Shown here piece after piece: positions 20,512 to 32,340 of a stretch of DNA of 64,000 bases. Position 1 is the stretch's first letter, and each line of letters begins with the position of its first letter. The notes under the pieces are model-generated. The model searched no databases, was not told the DNA's origin, and was given only the letters and a program-made list of their open reading frames with translations. The translations under genes and the position numbers were made by a program. This DNA comes from Hormiphora californensis (lineage: Eukaryota > Ctenophora > Tentaculata > Cydippida > Pleurobrachiidae), in NCBI GenBank assembly GCA_020137815.1, contig CM035350.1, positions 1,484,335-1,548,334 of the forward strand. The letters are read 5' to 3'.

Positions 20512-22014
20512 TCAGTACGGTTTAAAGTTGGCCGCACCATTTCGATTCTGTTTGATAGGTCCGTAAGCGCTGTGGTATGCCGCTGCTTGGGCGGGGTAAG
20601 CAGCAAAACTGGCGGCTGTAGGGAATGCAGCGTAACCATGGAAACCAGCAGGGTAACCAGGGTAACTAGCGGGTGTGGGATAACCAGGGTAACCAGCTGC
20701 TGCTGCTGCATAGGCAGCCGCACCATAATACTGTTCATAACCCGCAGTAGGATAAGCAAAGTTAGCGGCAGCAGTGCCGGGGAATCCAGTATACGCGGCT
20801 GCAGCAGCTGCCTCAAAACCTGCAGTTGCAGTAAATGTCTTGGTGTTTGAGTTAGCTGTGTATGTCCGAGTGTTGCTATACAAGCTGGACCGGGCCTTTA
20901 TCTTCTTTTGCACCGGGTGATCTTCCTCGAACTTCTTCTTGCAGTCGACAGTGTGCCCATCAATCGTGTGAACTACACTATTCGGTGGTATTTTACCCTC
21001 CGTTATCCTCTCAACTGCGTCCTCACTCTCAAAGATAATAAAACAGAACGCTTTCCTCGTGTTGGTAACCTTGTTCAGGATAAACTGGAAGTTTTGGATC
21101 TTCCCAAACGTCTCGAAGTAGGCTTTCAGTTGGTCCTCAGAGAGAGCGGAAGGAAGTCCACCGACAAACAATTTGTTAGTCCTCATCTTGTCGTAGGAAG
21201 GCATAGCTTTGCTCAACCTAACCTCTCCCCCATCTAGCTCTTGCACTGGTTTATCAAGGGCTTTATCGATATTGGAAGTATCTTCAAACATAATGACACC
21301 AAAACCCTTTGACTTCCCATCAGCATCGCGCTTTATTTTCGCCACCCTGACTGTTCCATACTTCCCAAAGTGTTTCTTCAACGTTTCATCTTTTACTGTT
21401 TCCAATAAACCCCTGACAAGAACCTTTGCACAATCGATCTCATCAGGGAGATCTGAGTCGAGGTCATTGATGCACGCCAGACCCTCCTCGTCTAGAGAGG
21501 GAGCTAGGTGGGGTGGCGTTCTGGCAGGAGGGGTGACAGTACTCGATCCAGAGGGGGAGATATCTCCTGCTGCTGATGTGGCTACCTCGCTAGGTACTAA
21601 AGGTGTCTCTGGAACAGCTAAAGGTGTCTCTGGGGCTGCTTCGATGACATCTGGAGTAGTTTCCTGGGTCGTTTCTAAAGATGTAACTAGAGGCACCGTA
21701 TTGCTAGAGGGAGCACTGTCCGGTGATTGTAAAACTGATGGGAGAACCTCTGACATTTCAATACTAGACTGATGATCGGCTAATTGTTCTGATGAAGCGG
21801 GTACAATGGTCTCTGGCAAAGATGTACTGTTTGTTTGCTCGATATTAGAGTCTGGGGAGTTAATTTCTGAATTCTCAACGTGAGGAGATGAATAGGAGGA
21901 AGATAATTCTGATAACGCTGCTTCTTGTCGCTCCACTACCACCCCATCACCACTGCAGTCTACTGTCATGTCACCCTCTGCAGCAGTGGGTACCGTACCA
22001 CCCTCCTCTGACAT
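20512..22014 (-). CDS. Two-RRM hnRNP-like RNA-binding protein with long acidic N-terminus, cluster gene 2
   Basis: One open frame of 500 residues. The ATG at 22014 sits three bases after a strong 3' splice site (CTGTATCAG). A matching 5' splice site GTAAGT lies at 22614-22619, so there is probably a roughly 600-bp 5' UTR intron. Residues 1 to about 190 are acidic and rich in Ser/Thr/Pro/Glu. RRM1 covers about 194-270 (AKVLVRGLLE, KSKGFGVIMF) and RRM2 about 280-355 (KLFVGGLPS, RKAFCFIIF), then VDCKKKFEEDHPVQKKIKA. The tail is rich in Ala, Tyr, Gly and Pro and ends ANFKPY, a PY-type nuclear import signal. RRM1 is more diverged than RRM2. It is probably a nuclear mRNA-binding protein related to the other three cluster genes. 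Confidence 0.87.
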   Translation of the reverse strand: MSEEGGTVPTAAEGDMTVDCSGDGVVVERQEAALSELSSSYSSPHVENSEINSPDSNIEQTNSTSLPETIVPASSEQLADHQSSIEMSEVLPSVLQSPDSAPSSNTVPLVTSLETTQETTPDVIEAAPETPLAVPETPLVPSEVATSAAGDISPSGSSTVTPPARTPPHLAPSLDEEGLACINDLDSDLPDEIDCAKVLVRGLLETVKDETLKKHFGKYGTVRVAKIKRDADGKSKGFGVIMFEDTSNIDKALDKPVQELDGGEVRLSKAMPSYDKMRTNKLFVGGLPSALSEDQLKAYFETFGKIQNFQFILNKVTNTRKAFCFIIFESEDAVERITEGKIPPNSVVHTIDGHTVDCKKKFEEDHPVQKKIKARSSLYSNTRTYTANSNTKTFTATAGFEAAAAAAYTGFPGTAAANFAYPTAGYEQYYGAAAYAAAAAGYPGYPTPASYPGYPAGFHGYAAFPTAASFAAYPAQAAAYHSAYGPIKQNRNGAANFKPY

Positions 22015-22680
22015 ATCCTGATACAGGAGGGAGGGGAGAGGGTGTTAGTTGTGCTGTGGGGGGCATTATATATCGCTCACATAATAATCAGTGGCACGGC
22101 GTGCTGGAGAACATTAAAATCAGGCATTGGATCAGAAAGGGGGATTATTAGCAACAAAAAGCACAAGGCAAGCTCACAGAAAAGTACCTATACACCGTGT
22201 GAGCTCTATCTCTCTCTCTGGTATTAGAGAGCTGAGCGTGCTCTCTCTTTTGTCTCTGGGGTGTCATGGCGCCCGCCAATAGAATACACACCACGATCTG
22301 AGAGAGGAATTATGGAGAAGGAGTTGACTCTTCACTCTCTCTCTGATCTATCTCTCTGGTATGACTCACTCACAGCTGCTCTCACATCAATGGGCTCAAA
22401 GCACGTATAAAGTCCCGTATATATCAAAGAGGGGAACACATGAATAGCTGTGGCTGCTGTAATCTTTTTCTCTCCCGAAAAGTTCAGAAAAACACACACA
22501 CGCTGAATTGATGACAGAGAGGGAAAGAGAGAGAGAGCGAAAACTAGCGAGAAAAACGGTGGGAAAAGTAAAGTGAGCTTCTTTTGAGAAACAAACAAAA
22601 TGTTGGTCGCGACACTTACCCCCTCATCCCTCTCTCACGAGGCCTCACCGGCCTGTTTTTTCACACTCACATGGCGGTTA
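22015..22680 (-). promoter_or_regulatory. 5' UTR intron and probable first exon of RRM gene 2
   Basis: On the minus strand, CTCCTGTATCAG (ending at about 22018) is an acceptor with a pyrimidine tract, and GGGGGTAAGTGTC (22612-22620) is a good donor. The first non-coding exon would lie just above 22620. The transcript start is not determined. Confidence 0.55.
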
Positions 22681-22830
22681 CTTGTCTCTTTTAGGTGGGA
22701 ATATAGTTACGGGGGAGGGAAGCCACGGGGAGGTAATTAAGAAAGGAGGGGTAATTAGGAGAGGGAGGATTAGGACGGTAATTTAGGGTATTGAGGTGTG
22801 AAGGGGGGGTTCCAACCTATTTTTTCCCTG

Positions 22831-22897
22831 CCCGGGTGATTGCCGAAGGCAATCACCCGGGATGATCTTTTTAGCACGCACGTGCTAAAAAGATCAT
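22831..22897. repeat. Two adjacent perfect hairpins
   Basis: CCCGGGTGATTGCC, loop GAA, and its exact complement occupy 22831-22861. The next base starts a second hairpin, ATGATCTTTTTAGCACG, loop CA, and its complement (22862-22897). They lie at one end of a repeat related to the hAT-like element in PPP6R. Confidence 0.85.
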
Positions 22898-23246
22898 TCA
22901 GGGTTTAGAAATCAGCAGATTGTGTAGTTAACTAAAAGTGTCCGTCCGTCCGTCTGTCCACCGTTACACATAGCAACAAAGTCTGCTCCTTCATAAATCT
23001 TTCAACTCACACTTTGTTGATGCAACAAAGGAAATGATTAACATACATTGTGGCGCACAATTACTCACTCGTATCACTTCCTACTTTCACATGAAATCAC
23101 TTTGGGTACCCTACAGCCGTACCATGACGTGGTAGCAAGTCTTCCAAGCATGAAACTACTATCACACAATAATTGCAAATGACTGAGGCCTGAGGGTAAA
23201 GGTGAAGCGCTTGGTCACCAACTAGGGTCTCCTAAGCAACTGTCTT

Positions 23247-23303
23247 GGTTATCATAGCAACTGCCTTGGTTACCATAGCAACCACCCTGGTTACCATAGC
23301 AAC
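23247..23303. promoter_or_regulatory. Three X-box-like (RFX) motifs at 21-bp spacing
   Basis: GGTTATCATAGCAAC (23247-23261) and GGTTACCATAGCAAC (23268-23282 and 23289-23303) match the RFX X-box consensus GTNRCC-N-RGYAAC at regular 21-bp steps. They may simply be part of a repeat family. Confidence 0.5.
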
Positions 23304-23749
23304 TAACATCGTATCAGCCAAAAGTTGCTCTTAGAGTGCAAAATTCATCGGAAAATCTGAATTTGAAGCTTAGTCATCAATTTTACACCCATCTGGGGCA
23401 GGGAAACACCGCATTATGAATACATAATGCAATAATTCTTGTTTTGTACGGTTTTGTACGGTTTTGTACGGACCATACATAAAAGTATCCGAAATTCCTG
23501 TTTTTTTCCATACAAACAATACAAAAAAATACAAAAAAATAATGAAGGATGTGGGTGCCTGATAAAAGTATAAATAATACATAGCTGGGTTCCGTTTATG
23601 TTCATGTACCATCTATCATATATATGAACGTTTTTAGTTCCATTGTCGTCCATTTTCCTGCTAAAATTACATACTAAAAAAGTGTGTAAAAGTACACGTT
23701 TTTGAAATTCTAAAAAAACGAAATCATTGATTCAGATTACCGTTACGAT

Positions 23750-24610
23750 TACGAGAAAATTTTCTCAGTTGGAGATCACTTTCTCGGAACTAATTTCGAT
23801 TCGGGATAATTTTCTCGGTAAAAATTGCGATTTGGGGAAATTTTTCGCTTAGAAAATACGATTCGAGAAATTTTTTCGGTAAGAAATTGGGATTCGGGGA
23901 AATATCTCGCTTAGAAAATACGATTCGAGAAAATTTTCTCGGTAAGAAATTGCGATGCTAGGAAATTTCTCGCTTAGAAAATACGATTCGAGAAAATTTT
24001 CTCGGTAAGAAATTGCGATTCGGGGAAATTTCTCGCTTAGAAAATACGATTCAAGAAAATTTTCTCGGTAAGAAATTGCGATTCGGGGAAATTTCTCGCT
24101 TAGAAAATACGATTCGAGAAAAATTTTCTCGGTAAGAAATTGCGATTCGGGGAAATTTCTCGCTTAGAAAAAACGATTCGAGAAAAATTTTCTCGGTAAG
24201 AAATTGCGATGCGAGGAAATTTCTCGCTTAGAAAATACGATTCGAGAAAATTTTCTCGGTAAGAAATTGCGATTCGGGGAAATTTCTCGCTTAGAAAATA
24301 CGATTCAAGAAAATTTTCTCGGTAAGAAATTGCGATTGGGGGAAATTTCTCGCTTAGAAAATACGATTCGAGAAAAATTTTCTCGGTAAGAAATTGCGAT
24401 TCGGGGAAATTTCTCGCTTAGAAAATACGATTCAAGAAAATTTTCTCGTAAAGAAATTGCGATTTGGGGAAATTTCTCGCTTAGAAAATACGATTCGAAA
24501 AAATTTCTCGGTAAGAAATTGCGATTCGGGAAAATTTCTCTCGCTTAGAAATTGCGATTCGATAATACTTTCTTGGATAGAAAGTTCGATTTGGAAAGAT
24601 TTTCTCTCTT
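23750..24610. repeat. 63-bp satellite-like tandem array, about 12 copies
   Basis: The unit contains GATTCGAGAAAATTTTCTCG, GTAAGAAATTGCGATTCGGG and GAAATTTCTCGCTTAGAAAA. Copies repeat every 63 bp with few differences and decay at both edges. Each unit has internal dyads (GAGAAAATTTTCTC). Because 63 is divisible by three, open frames run through it, but they are repeat artefacts. Related flanks (GTACAAAC...GGTGGGTGCCT...GGGTTCC) occur on both sides (about 23510-23640 and 24620-24730). Confidence 0.92.
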
Positions 24611-24875
24611 AGAAATTCCAATTTTTCGTACAAACAGTACAAAAAAAGCACAACAAATTATGGAGGTGGGTGCCTAGTAAAAGTTCATGGACGGGTTCCT
24701 TTTGTCCTAATGTACCACCTAGGAACGTTTGTCGTGTAATTATTATCTTTCATTCGAAATTCGAAAAAGTAAACATCATTGATTCAGATTTCGAAAATTT
24801 TGAATAGAATATTTCCTTGTGTTTTGATAAAGAACAATTAAAACATGATTAAAACATGTTTTTATCTTCCAATTA

Positions 24876-24975
24876 CAGTCGGACCCCGATTTAACGGCCC
24901 CCGATTTAGCGGACACCCCGATTTAACGGACAAAACCCTTTCCCCCGAGGGTGCCGTTAAATCGGGGTCCGACTG
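24876..24975. mobile_element. 100-bp Tc1/mariner- or pogo-type miniature element
   Basis: The ends are CAGTCGGACCCCGATTTAACGG and its complement, flanked by TA on both sides (24874-24875 and 24976-24977). The TA target and CAGTCGGACC(C/T)CGAT termini are typical of pogo/Tc1-like miniature elements. Confidence 0.7.
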
Positions 24976-24999
24976 TATAAGAAAAAATTGCTAATTTTG

Positions 25000-25737
25000 T
25001 ATGAAACCACAGTTTAAAAGGAATTTATGACACAATTATGATCATAAACTAAAGTTTTAACGATCAGAAAAGCTCTGTTTAATCGTTTATACCCCGTTTT
25101 ATTTTTTTGTATTTTTTTGTATTTTTTTGTACTTTTTTGTATTTTTTTGTATTTTTTTGTTTGAGGAAACCCGTGTTTTTTTCCGTACAAACGTACAACA
25201 AATAGGTTGGAACCCCCCCCCCCCGGTGTGAAAAGGGGGGTTTGTGTCGGAATAAAACGCAGTGCCTCTGGGCATAGAAACATAGGGTACATACGGGTAG
25301 TAGTAATACAATAAATGATGTGTAGACAAGGTAACTTAGTATATAAATGAGGAACCTTAGCAGATTTGCATTATATAATCGCTTATGCAATTACATGACA
25401 CATTAACATATTAACATCAAACTTAACTTATGTCAAATTATGTGGTTAAATTAATTTTCCTTCGCATTCCTAGAGACAATTTAGAGGGTTTATAATTTAA
25501 AGTATATTAACTTTTATAACGGTAAACGCTCAGCGAGGCACAACATATATTAGGATAAATTCTTACATTAATTCCTACATTATTTATCTCACTCACACTT
25601 TATCTACACCTTGAATTACTCACAAATTTATATCAAATAATAGGCTATAGCACCTTTGCAATTTAATACATGTGGCGCCAACGAAATGTTCCAGTACACA
25701 AATTTTTCAAGCAAAAAATATTTTACAAACACTCACG

Positions 25738-25768
<31 letters not shown>

Positions 25769-27478
25769 ACTTTGTATAAACTTATTGAATATAATATATA
25801 TTATATGCAATACACTTATCCAAGGTACACACAACTTATACATAACCGAGACAATTCACAAAACATCAATATATAATACCCAATATATATGTAACTGTTT
25901 TTAAACTAAAACTAAACCTACAACTGCGGACTGCCTACACTTCCGTCCCAGCTGGGTAGGGAGGAGGAAACCCCGCAAGAGAAGGAGGATTAGTGATGGA
26001 CTCACTTCCCTTTTTTTCTCACATTTCTCCCACACCCAGTGCAGTGTATTGAGGCTTACTTCAAACCACAACGCCGCCACACAGTGATCTCTCTCTTTCT
26101 CTCTCGACTATCTCGCTCGCATACTTGCTCACTCACCCGTGCCGGTTCACTAAATGTGGGTGTAATTTGAGAGAGTAGTTTCAGATAACGTCCAAAAAAT
26201 TAGTTTCGAAATTTTAAATCTTTTATCAAATACTGGAAAATTAAACCCCCGCATCTTTAATGGACGTTAGCTGAAAATACGAAACCCCACCTAGTCTAAA
26301 CAATAAACCTCCACGCATACCTAGATAACATGTATGAAAACATTAAAACAAAAACGTTAAAAATACATATGAATTTTATATAGTATAAAATATATATAAT
26401 AGAGTATGTTTAACATAATAACGTATATCATGTATACTGAACATATAGGGGGACTACTTCTGCACTACAACGTTTCAGTATTGGTTTAAGTTCCGATAAT
26501 CATTATTACACCGTGGAAAAGTGTAACTATCAAAACTTAACGCAATACTAAATTAGAGCAGTGAGCACTGAGCAGGTGACACTATATTTTAGAACTTTCT
26601 AATCCTCTCTCTGGCCGTGTCTCACCTTCTAGGTAAATAACAGAACAGCAGCAGCTGCCACATACTCTTACAATCTCTCGAGAGATGTAAGAGGCATGTG
26701 GCAAATATAGTAGGTACTTGAATAAGATCACTCAAGTGAGAGAGAGAGAGAGCTCTAGTATAGCTGTGTGTGTGTGTGTATGAGAGGAGTCTCAGTGAGG
26801 CCTACAGGATGAATAACATCACTTATCCAGCTCTCTCAGTACATCACTGGGTGACTGACTCTACTACTACTGCAGCAGACAAACGTCTGAAGACCTTCTA
26901 GAGATGAATATCTCGGTACTACTACTGCTGCGATGCTGCTGCTGTCCCTGTATTTTATACACGACTGAGGAGTATATATATCTTGTATATAATATTCATA
27001 TCATATACCATCACACATGCACATATAATATAATATCGCTCAATAAACCGTTGTATACTTATCAAACACAATTTCAAATAACTAAGTAACAACTTACAAG
27101 TAACTAACTTTCAAACGGTTTGAAAAACGTTCATTTAATCAAAATGTATTATTTCCCACTTCCATACTCGTGCAGTCTGTTTGTCTGTCTGTCTGTTTGT
27201 CAGTCAGTTTGTCTGTTTGTCAGTTTGTCAGTCTGTCTGTTTGTCTGTATGTTTGTCTCTGACTAGTATACATACCCAATATACACACATATATCAATTA
27301 TACGTCAACAGAAAATTTGCCGAAGCCGGTTCTATCACTCTTCACGCCCTTTCTCATAATACACCCCACTTGCTACCACATCGCACAATATCCACATCAT
27401 AATACACCCGACTATAACTGCCACATCACGCACTACGGATATCCAGTATCCACACACTAGGAATTAATACCACACCGT
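25000..27478. other. AT-rich gene-free spacer
   Basis: It contains poly-T/TTTTTTTGTA repeats (25100-25160), a C-run, a (CA)n tract (25736-25762), a GTCTGTTT-type repeat (27176-27260) and an imperfect 46-bp dyad at about 26656-26702. I found no coding region with family features. Confidence 0.55.
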
Positions 27479-27480
27479 TA

Positions 27481-28479
27481 GGCCAGTCGTATGACGTTTA
27501 TTTCTGGACATAAAAGTTGTAAATCTTATTCCACTTCTATTGCACTCTAATAGGTCCCTAGAAACACCACAAAAACAGCCCGGTCGGTACGTGGTGGAGA
27601 ACTTGCCTTAATTGGGCCTAATTGGTTACAGGGTATTTTCAGCCTGAAGCCAAAACCATAAGTACCCTTAGAATAGGAGTAGAGAAAAAACCAAGGGCAT
27701 TAAAGTGATCAGCGTCCTCGCATTAGTGGGGGTAGGTGCTGGAATTAAGTCTCTATCTCATCTGGTTAATTAGATAATTGGATAATTAGATCTGCACATA
27801 GCCGTTTTTGGCCATATGGCTATAGCCACTTAAAAATGGTTTAGAGACTTTTCGCTGGTGCCATTTTGTAGGCAATGGCCAAGTTATGGGGGGTCGACGT
27901 CGGACTTTTAAGCTCTATCTCCAACCGTTTAGCCGTTATTTGACTTTAAAAGTGCTCAAAATGAGCAAAAAACGGTAAAAAGCCCGATTTTTAGCACATT
28001 TAAAGCCGAATAACGGCTAAACGGTTGGAGATAGAGCTTAAAAGTCCGACGTCGACCCCCCATAACATGGCCATTGCCTACAAAATGGCACCAGTGAAAA
28101 GTCTCTAAACCATTCCTAAGTGGCTGTAGCCATATAGCCAAAAAACGGTTATGCGCATAACTAATTATCCAATTATCTAATTAACCTGATGAGATAGAGA
28201 CTTAATTCCAGCACCTACCCCCACTAATGCGAGGACGCTGATCACTTTAATGCCCTTGGTTTTTTTCTCTACTCCTATTCTAAGGGTACTTATGGTTTTG
28301 GCTTCAGGCTGAAAATACAGGTAAAAGGGCGTGGCCGATTTGGGCATTTTCTCCACCACGTACCGACCGGGCTGTTTTTGTGGTGTTTCTAGGGACCTAT
28401 TAGAGTGCAATAGAAGTGGAATTAGATTTACAACTTTTATGTCCATTTTTTATCTAAATCAGACGTCATACGACTGGCC
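27481..28479. mobile_element. 1-kb fold-back (near-palindromic) element with TA target sites
   Basis: The two halves, each about 460 bp, are near-identical inverted repeats (GGCCAGTCGTATGACGT at the left end and its complement at the right) around a short centre near 27970. TA lies at both borders (27479-27480 and 28480-28481). This is the form of a fold-back miniature element. It ends about 60 bp beyond the stop codon of RRM gene 3, in its likely 3' UTR or flank. Confidence 0.85.
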
Positions 28480-28541
28480 TAGTGTATAAACAACACCATA
28501 CTAACACACACACTCAGTATTATTATACCCACGATAAGTTA

Positions 28542-29530
28542 CTACCCGTCATAATTAGTGTTGGATGATTTACCACCGCGAGAGTTCCTCCCACCATTAC
28601 CATACTTCCCTTGGTGGTATGTGTTACCATTACTATAACCATTGTTATTGTAATGGGTGTTATAATCTTCATACCCATACCCGTACATGTCCCTGCTGTT
28701 ATGGTAACCATGGTGACCACCCCCATAGTAACCGGCACCTCCATAGTAACCAGCATAGTTAGCGTAGTAGTCATAGTTACCGGGTGGACCCCCGTAGTAA
28801 CCACCATATCCATAAGGAGCGGCTGCACCAGGAGGGAACTCTCCACCCCACAGTCCCTTCCTTTGCCTCTCAATAGCCTTGATCTTCCGTTGTACAGGGT
28901 GGTTATCATCAAATTTCTTCTTACATTCCACCTCGAATGACTCAATGACGTGTCGAGCGCTATCTGGTGGTACCTTGCTCCTCGTCACCTGCTCCACAGC
29001 CAGGGGACTCTTAAACTGAATGAAACAGAAACTCTTCCGTTCGTTTGTCTGTTTGTTAAACACAAACTGTATCTCGTCAATCTCTCCAAAGGTTGAAAAG
29101 TATTCCCGAAGGTGGTCCTCCGTCAGATCGGCCGGCAGTTTGCCAATGAATATTTTGTTAGTCTGCATCTTCTCAGCACGAGTCCTGGCCTTCTCTACAG
29201 TTACCTTTCTATTGTCTATCACGTGTTCCTCCTCTGCAAGTGCCTTCTCCAGGGACTCGATCACTTTGTAAACGATAAAGGCGAAACCACGTGAACTACC
29301 GTCTGGATACCGTTTCAAGTCCAACTTCTCAATCTCTCCATACTGAGAGAAGTAATCGTGGACCGTCTCTTCTAGAGAGGTAAAGGATAGGTGTAAGACT
29401 ATAATCTTCGTGGACTCATTCTCGTCAGAGTGATTGTTCTGGTTGGTAGGGAGTGGAGGGGAGGAGGGGGTGTCGGGTTGTTCCAGTTCTGGTGTTGTTG
29501 TGATACGGAGCCATCACACTCTTCAGACAT
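28542..29530 (-). CDS. Two-RRM hnRNP-like RNA-binding protein, cluster gene 3 (frame break near N-terminus)
   Basis: The reading frame with both RRMs is open from about 29513 to 28542. RRM1 (TKIIVLHLSF, SRGFAFIVYK) and RRM2 (KIFIGKLPA, RKSFCFIQF) are followed by VECKKKFDDNHPVQRKIKA and a Gly/Tyr/Asn-rich prion-like tail ending NTNYDG. This paralogue lacks the terminal PY signal. No ATG opens this frame upstream of RRM1. The obvious start (ATG at 29530, MSEECDGSVSQQ, just after a 3' splice site) is in another frame and stops within RRM1. A one- or two-base indel in the C-rich stretch at about 29455-29470 would join them. Either the assembly has an error, translation starts at a non-ATG codon, or this copy is damaged. 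The rest of the frame looks intact. Confidence 0.75.
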
Positions 29531-29550
29531 ACCCACCTGGAGATAGGGTG

Positions 29551-32340
29551 AGAGGGTGGTTAGTGAAGGAGATAGAGAATAAAGTGAGCAAAGCAGGGTG
29601 ACTGAGGGTCTGGATGCAGGGAACGGAGAGGGTCAGGTCTGGGTAGCAAACGATCGTTGACATAACGATAGAGAAAGGGAGACTGGGGTGGTAGGATTGA
29701 GTTGACGCAATAAAAGACAGTTGCTAAAGAAAAACGACAGTTTAAAAGAAAAAACAGCCACACACTGGCCTTCACTTGACATCCCGTGTATTATACTACC
29801 ATCAAAACTATGATTGAAACACGTAAATACATACCCGTACTTGTAGAGCACTGCTAAACATGTGCAGTGACAGTGGTGCTCCGTCATATAATACAGATAC
29901 TGGCCGCCCGAATATACTATGCAGTATGGGTGGTCAATATAGGGATATATGAGGGAGTACCACTGTAAGAATTAATATATGACGGCGAGGATGATAAACT
30001 GTGTGGCTCACTCTCACTCACTCTATATAATAATTATATATATAATACTCGTATATAATATATACTCAGGGGACACTCCTGGCTGATATATGGAACACAC
30101 ACTCTCTCTCGACAACTATTAGTATGATCGAGAGAGGGATTGTGACTATCAAGACAACACAGGGGCTCTTAAAAAGATATCCCACTTAACTTTAACATTT
30201 TTGAAATGCACGAGATAGGTCAATGTGACGCAATAGATATAGATATGTATATATTATTATGTGCTGTACACCTCCAATACATACTGCCCTCCCCGACCCC
30301 CCTCAATCTCTCTGTATGGATTGGAGAGAGAGAGAGCTTGATATCGTAGAGCTCTCAATGATAAGCAATCAGCTGGTCCGAGAGGGAGAGAGGGGGACAA
30401 GGAGGGCTGTATGGGAGGGTGGGCCAATGTAAAACCAGGGACTTCACCAATTGGAAAGCGGGAGCCTCAAATCAAATTCAACTTCCATAATTGAGAGTGT
30501 GACGGGGAAAATAATAATTATCATAATTTTATAATTTATATATCGCACACTCACGGGGACAATAATAATAATAATATGTTATAGAGCTATTTGTACATTT
30601 ATCACTTGCCAATAATTTTCAAACCAAAATAAAAGACACAAAAATTCACACACGTGAAGAAGATATATATATATCCTGAGAACGGGCCCCAGTGGTACAC
30701 GATTAGGGGAACCACTGGGGAACGGGATGCCATTTTATAAACAAATTGTTGGGGAGAGTAAAAAAGTACCCAGGTTTCCACTATCTCTATTGAAACAAGA
30801 TATAATTATTGCAGTGTAATATAATATTGACATCCCCACCATCATCATAAAGCAACGATTTCTTTCTCTCACTCTCACCATGCCCAAACTTGCTCAAAAT
30901 TCACACAGACCCACACACAGACTCACAATTCACACTCACACATCTCACACATTTCACACTCACACATTTCACACTCACACATATATCCGTGTGGGATTGA
31001 AGCCTGTATGATATATTGATCACACAACATTCGAACTCTTCCAGCTAGAACCGAGGAATAATTCCCAGGCTCTAGTTCACCTTGTGCGTGTGTAAAATCA
31101 GGGTGATGGGGTTGCAATCTATAGAACAGATCTCTAATACATAGTAGTTGTATAGTAACCATGCCATTGCAATACACTTGAAAATACACACCTGCTGCGG
31201 TGTACCCTGACCCTAACATATAGCACTTTATACCCTTATATCACATCACAATATATAACATGACAGAATGTGTGTGTGTGTGTGTGTGTGCGTGTGTCAC
31301 ACACACACACTTTACCATTCTCGTTCTGACAACAGCGGGTCAATAATTTATCACCTAATATCTTAACTTAGTATATTATAAAATATGTAGTGAGAAAACA
31401 GGGAGTGCAATCTTACAAGCTCACTACCACTACACAACACATCATAAACAACTTACAACTACCCCGGTAACACACCATCACACACTGTGTCATGTGTGGG
31501 AGGTAGTGTGTGTGAACTGGTCGGCGCGGTGTGAGGGTGTGAGTATGACGACGTCATCATGACGTCACACCCACCACACCACCACCAGATACACATACCA
31601 ACACACTCACACAACAAGTGCAGTTTTGGTGTGATATACCGAGCAAAAAAACTTGAGAAAAAGAAATAGAGATACCATAGAGATTGCCTGTAGGTGCGTG
31701 TGTTACCAATAATTCTCTCTCAATATATATATCGTCTCTATCTATCCCTCACTCACTCTCTCATCTCATTCCCAATCTCCAAAACTACTCCATCGCCACC
31801 ACACGAACACCACCAAGTATAAGAAAACCCAACCTTTTTATCACAGAACGGGAGCATACAAATCTCTGTCAGGTCAGACACACAAGATTTGGAGACTATG
31901 TCCTGATCAAGAAAAATTGGACATAAGGTAGAAAGGGCTTCATAATGTATATAAGTCGAGCGGTAAACATGGATTACTAAATATGTGTGGTGCAATTAAT
32001 ATAGCTAGGTGTGCTTATCGTGTGGCTCAAAGAACACGCACACACACTGCTCAAATATATGTCTCTCGTTCTCTCTCACGACGTGGTGATCAGTATATAA
32101 ACTATAAAGGTCTAAAAAGCAAAACAGTTAATATGAATTTTGGGTTAGAACGTATAACAATGTAACACCTTACTTAGTATATATATTGCGTTTAGAAACG
32201 TGTTTAGCAAGACGTATACATATATCATATTATAGGTGTGTATATATAATCATATATGATGCCGAGGACTAAAGATAGTGGAGACAAAAAAGATAGATGC
32301 TGTGTCGCGGCGACTTTGCAATTAAACTTATAGAGTCTGA
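29551..32340. other. Spacer between RRM genes 3 and 4
   Basis: AT-rich DNA with TATATA stretches, a hairpin CCCCAGTGGT...ACCACTGGGG near 30687-30719, a (GT)n/(CA)n tract (31268-31310) and CRE-like GACGTCA words at about 31550-31566. No coding exon is convincing. It should include the gene 3 promoter and the gene 4 3' UTR. Confidence 0.55.

Larger units (their letters stand above)
22831..23450. repeat. Dispersed repeat related to the 2765-3687 element
   Basis: A 45-bp stretch at 23397-23441 is nearly identical, in inverse orientation, to 2885-2929 inside the PPP6R intron element. Both centre on GCATTATGAATACATAATGC. The rest contains hairpins and three X-box-like motifs. Boundaries are uncertain. 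Confidence 0.6.

Noticed and set aside
24204-24612. Open frames with a 21-residue repeat
   Set aside because: The 63-bp satellite unit is divisible by three and lacks stops in this frame. No start context or homology.
27176-27260. Possible CRISPR-like regular repeat
   Set aside because: Simple GTCTGTTT/GTCAGTTT microsatellite without spacers, in a eukaryotic genome.
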